Shown here: positions 9,334 through 10,784 of the stretch, in pieces
Position numbering within the stretch: position 1 is the stretch's first letter
Layout of the letters: each line of letters opens with the position of its first letter
DNA from: Conidiobolus incongruus B7586
Taxonomy: Eukaryota; Entomophthoromycota; Entomophthoromycetes; Entomophthorales; Conidiobolaceae
Assembly: GCA_000697335.1 (NCBI GenBank)
Contig: JNEM01008803.1
Location: 1 to 10,784 of the forward strand
Reading direction: 5' to 3'
Length of the DNA stretch: 10,784 nt
The notes under the pieces: generated by a model
What the model was told of the DNA's origin: nothing
The model's input: only the letters and a program-made list of their open reading frames with translations
Database searches by the model: none
Program-made: the position numbers and the translations under genes

Positions 9334-10359
9334 ACCTAAATATTAGTCAAATTTATATATGAAACTTACAATGTAACAATTTGTATTGGGATTAGCATTT
9401 ATATCAGAAAATTGATATTCTCAATTTAAATCTTTCGTACATTATTGCATCATTAAAGATAATTGGATATTGTCAACCAATAAAATTTACTCTAAAAATC
9501 ATATTGTTTAATATTACCTGGTTGTTAAGTTTAATAGGTATCTTTCAAACTATTCTATTTATATACCAAATTTAATTTTATAGCACCTGTCAAATTATAC
9601 TTAAGTTTGAATATCAAATTCATATTATTAACACACTGATATTATCAACTAATTGACCATTTATTCAATTTCAACAGCAAAAATTATGTCTAGTATTTTA
9701 GATGTTAGTTTGAAAATATAATAAATATTTGGATGAATATAATCTACTAAGAATATCGCTATTTTTCTTTAAACAATGTCCCAATTGATTTTCTATAAAT
9801 AATCAAAATAAATATTAGAATTTGTCTATATTATACTCGGTATAACTTTTTTACATTTTATAACAAATAGGAAAGTGTATAATATATAAGTATTTAATGT
9901 TTATTTTCCCTGAAGAGATAGTTTACGTCAATATATAATTAAATTAGTGCGGCAAAAGTAGATAATGACTAATCCGAGAAATGCTGCTACCAAAATTAAG
10001 TAAATTAAACCATTATTCATTCATAATATTTCACTCAACTATGAAAACTAATATAAATATTAAGCTAATATTTAAAGGTCTATCAAATCATATTCTTAAT
10101 ATTCAGGTCAGATTGGAGGAGTTAAATTATATTCATTTTGATATCTCGATATATAACCTTGATTCGATTGAAACATTGAATGATAAACAAAATATCAAGT
10201 TAAATAGGGGAGACTAAATATTAGAGTTTTTTGGACGTGAAATTTCCTGTTGAGATATTTTAACATGTTTCAAAATTGATGAATCGAATCTAAACCAAAA
10301 AGGAGTTGTGAGGCTTGTAATAGACTGTTAATTAATATTGAAGTGGATATGAGGTTTGA

Positions 10360-10437
10360 TATAAATAGGTACAATTCCATATAATATTAATTATCAATTA
10401 AGCTATATTCTAAATTATCTATTAATCGATTATCATC
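10360..10437 (+). promoter_or_regulatory. TATA box and 5' leader of gene A (right copy)
   Basis: TATAAATA at 10360-10367 fits the fungal TATA consensus and lies 78 bases upstream of the ATG. The leader (from about 10389) resembles that of B: AATTATCAA, then TTAAG, then TATATTCTA, then a TTATC-rich end. The last bases before ATG are ATC, giving A at -3. Confidence 0.6.
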
Positions 10438-10713
10438 ATGAAATTCTTCACTTTATTAGTTGCTGCCTCCTCTGTCTTTGCTACCGACAACTATTACTAT
10501 TACGATAGAAATACTGTTGAAACCACCTTGAAAGGAGCTCTCGGTATTGTGGTCGGTCTGCTTACTAACATTTTGAACAACAACTGCCATTACGGAAACT
10601 ACTATGGACGTGATTGCTATCGTTGCAACAGAATCCTCCCTGGAATTCCCAACATCAATGCCCAGTTGAACATTGATATTGAGGTTAATGCCGATGCTAA
10701 CATCAAAGTCTAA
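10438..10713 (+). CDS. small secreted protein A, C-x9-C-x2-C family (right copy)
   Basis: A 91-residue protein of a family I do not recognise; its function is unknown. Residues 1-15 form a typical signal peptide ending in a good cleavage site (VFA, then TDN), so export through the secretory pathway is likely. The mature part starts with a YYYYD block (19-23), then a hydrophobic stretch (33-46). Next is a Tyr/Gly-rich segment with three cysteines, C50, C60 and C63 (C-x9-C-Y-R-C). It ends in an Asn/Asp-rich tail alternating with aliphatic residues (73-91). An odd cysteine number allows one intramolecular disulfide plus a free thiol or dimer bond. The ATG is supported by the signal peptide, A at -3 and a TATA box 78 bases upstream. 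Codons are of the favoured yeast type, suggesting good expression. One CTG codon (residue 41) would read Ser in CTG-Ser yeasts. No Kex2-type KR/RR site is present. Confidence 0.85.
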   Translation: MKFFTLLVAASSVFATDNYYYYDRNTVETTLKGALGIVVGLLTNILNNNCHYGNYYGRDCYRCNRILPGIPNINAQLNIDIEVNADANIKV

Positions 10714-10714
10714 A

Positions 10715-10752
10715 TTCAAATCAAATGCTATGATGTATATAATTGATTTGAA
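10715..10752 (+). other. 10-bp stem-loop just after the stop of gene A (right copy)
   Basis: TTCAAATCAA at 10715-10724 is the exact reverse complement of TTGATTTGAA at 10743-10752, with an 18-base loop. It starts two bases after the stop codon, so it would fold in the 3' UTR of the A mRNA. Possible roles are mRNA stability or 3'-end formation. The stem is AT-rich and therefore weak, so chance remains possible. Confidence 0.45.
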
Positions 10753-10784
10753 GCAATGTCAGTAACAATGTGGTTCCAAGTTTT

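Larger units (their letters stand above)
8874..10437. other. 1.56-kb interval between the divergent B and A starts (right arm)
   Basis: Mirror of 348-1911. It holds the B and A leaders at its ends and the probable relic at 9272-9333. The 78-codon frame at 9981-10217 ends 220 bases upstream of A on the same strand. It lacks a signal peptide and cysteine motif, and is AT-codon-rich like noncoding DNA here. Confidence 0.6.
6502..10784 (-). repeat. right arm of the perfect inverted repeat
   Basis: Mirror copy of 1-4283. It carries C (outward), B (inward) and A (outward) in that order from the spacer. A collapsed assembly, in which one consensus was written into both arms, would also give exact identity and cannot be excluded from the sequence alone. 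The diverged homology just inside the boundary argues that the inverted arrangement itself is real. Confidence 0.97.

Noticed and set aside
9981-10217. 78-codon frame upstream of A (mirror 568-804), with a faint leucine-rich-repeat look
   Set aside because: My rough estimate from base composition is about one frame of this length by chance in this much unique DNA. Its codons look like noncoding AT-rich DNA, and no motif is convincing.
1-10784. Sequencing or amplification fold-back artefact
   Set aside because: A fold-back would show unrelated sequence at the inner junction. Here, diverged homology continues past it. Consensus collapse of two similar arms remains possible and is noted.
1-10784. 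Linear cytoplasmic plasmid or DNA transposon with long terminal inverted repeats
   Set aside because: No DNA polymerase, transposase, integrase or capsid-like frame is present, and no target-site duplication can be seen because the arms run to the window edges.

Overview
The window is one giant inverted repeat. Bases 1-4283 and 6502-10784 are reverse complements of each other (position x pairs with 10785-x), enclosing a 2218-base AT-rich spacer at 4284-6501. Every blank-to-blank stretch I compared by eye was identical, and every reading frame in one arm has an exact partner in the other, so the arms carry no net insertion or deletion. Base 1 already pairs with base 10784, so the outer limit of the repeat is not in view.

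The DNA is very AT-rich and looks eukaryotic, most likely from a budding-yeast-like fungus. The genes are small and intronless, have no bacterial ribosome-binding site, carry A at -3 before ATG, have TATA boxes 70-80 bases upstream of the start, and use yeast-type favoured codons (GCT, TCC, ACC, GAC, TTG, AGA). The exact lineage cannot be named from this sequence.

Each arm holds the same three-member family of small secreted proteins, which I do not recognise. From the outside inwards these are A (91 aa, transcribed outward), B (82 aa, transcribed inward) and C (a broken copy, transcribed outward). A and B share a signal peptide, a YYD block at residues 21-23, a C-x9-C-Y-R-C motif and a tail in which Asp/Asn alternate with aliphatic residues. 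C keeps recognisable pieces of all these, but in three different frames. A further, strongly decayed copy probably lies between A and B (9272-9333 and 1452-1513). Counting the mirror copies, the window has four apparently intact genes, two pseudogenes and two relics.

The spacer has no convincing gene. Its two ends are not unrelated: just inside the perfect arms, 4284-4326 still matches the reverse complement of 6459-6501 at 33 of 43 positions, and patchier similarity continues inward. The palindrome therefore looks old, with its outer 4.3 kb recently made identical (gene conversion or re-duplication) and its core left to drift. The left half of the spacer also holds a less AT-rich island (about 4815-5095) with no partner in the right half.

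The most interesting possibilities are an undescribed secreted-protein family kept in identical inverted copies, and a repeat layout (AT-rich core inside long identical inverted arms) that resembles the centromeres of some yeasts. The second is a hypothesis only.
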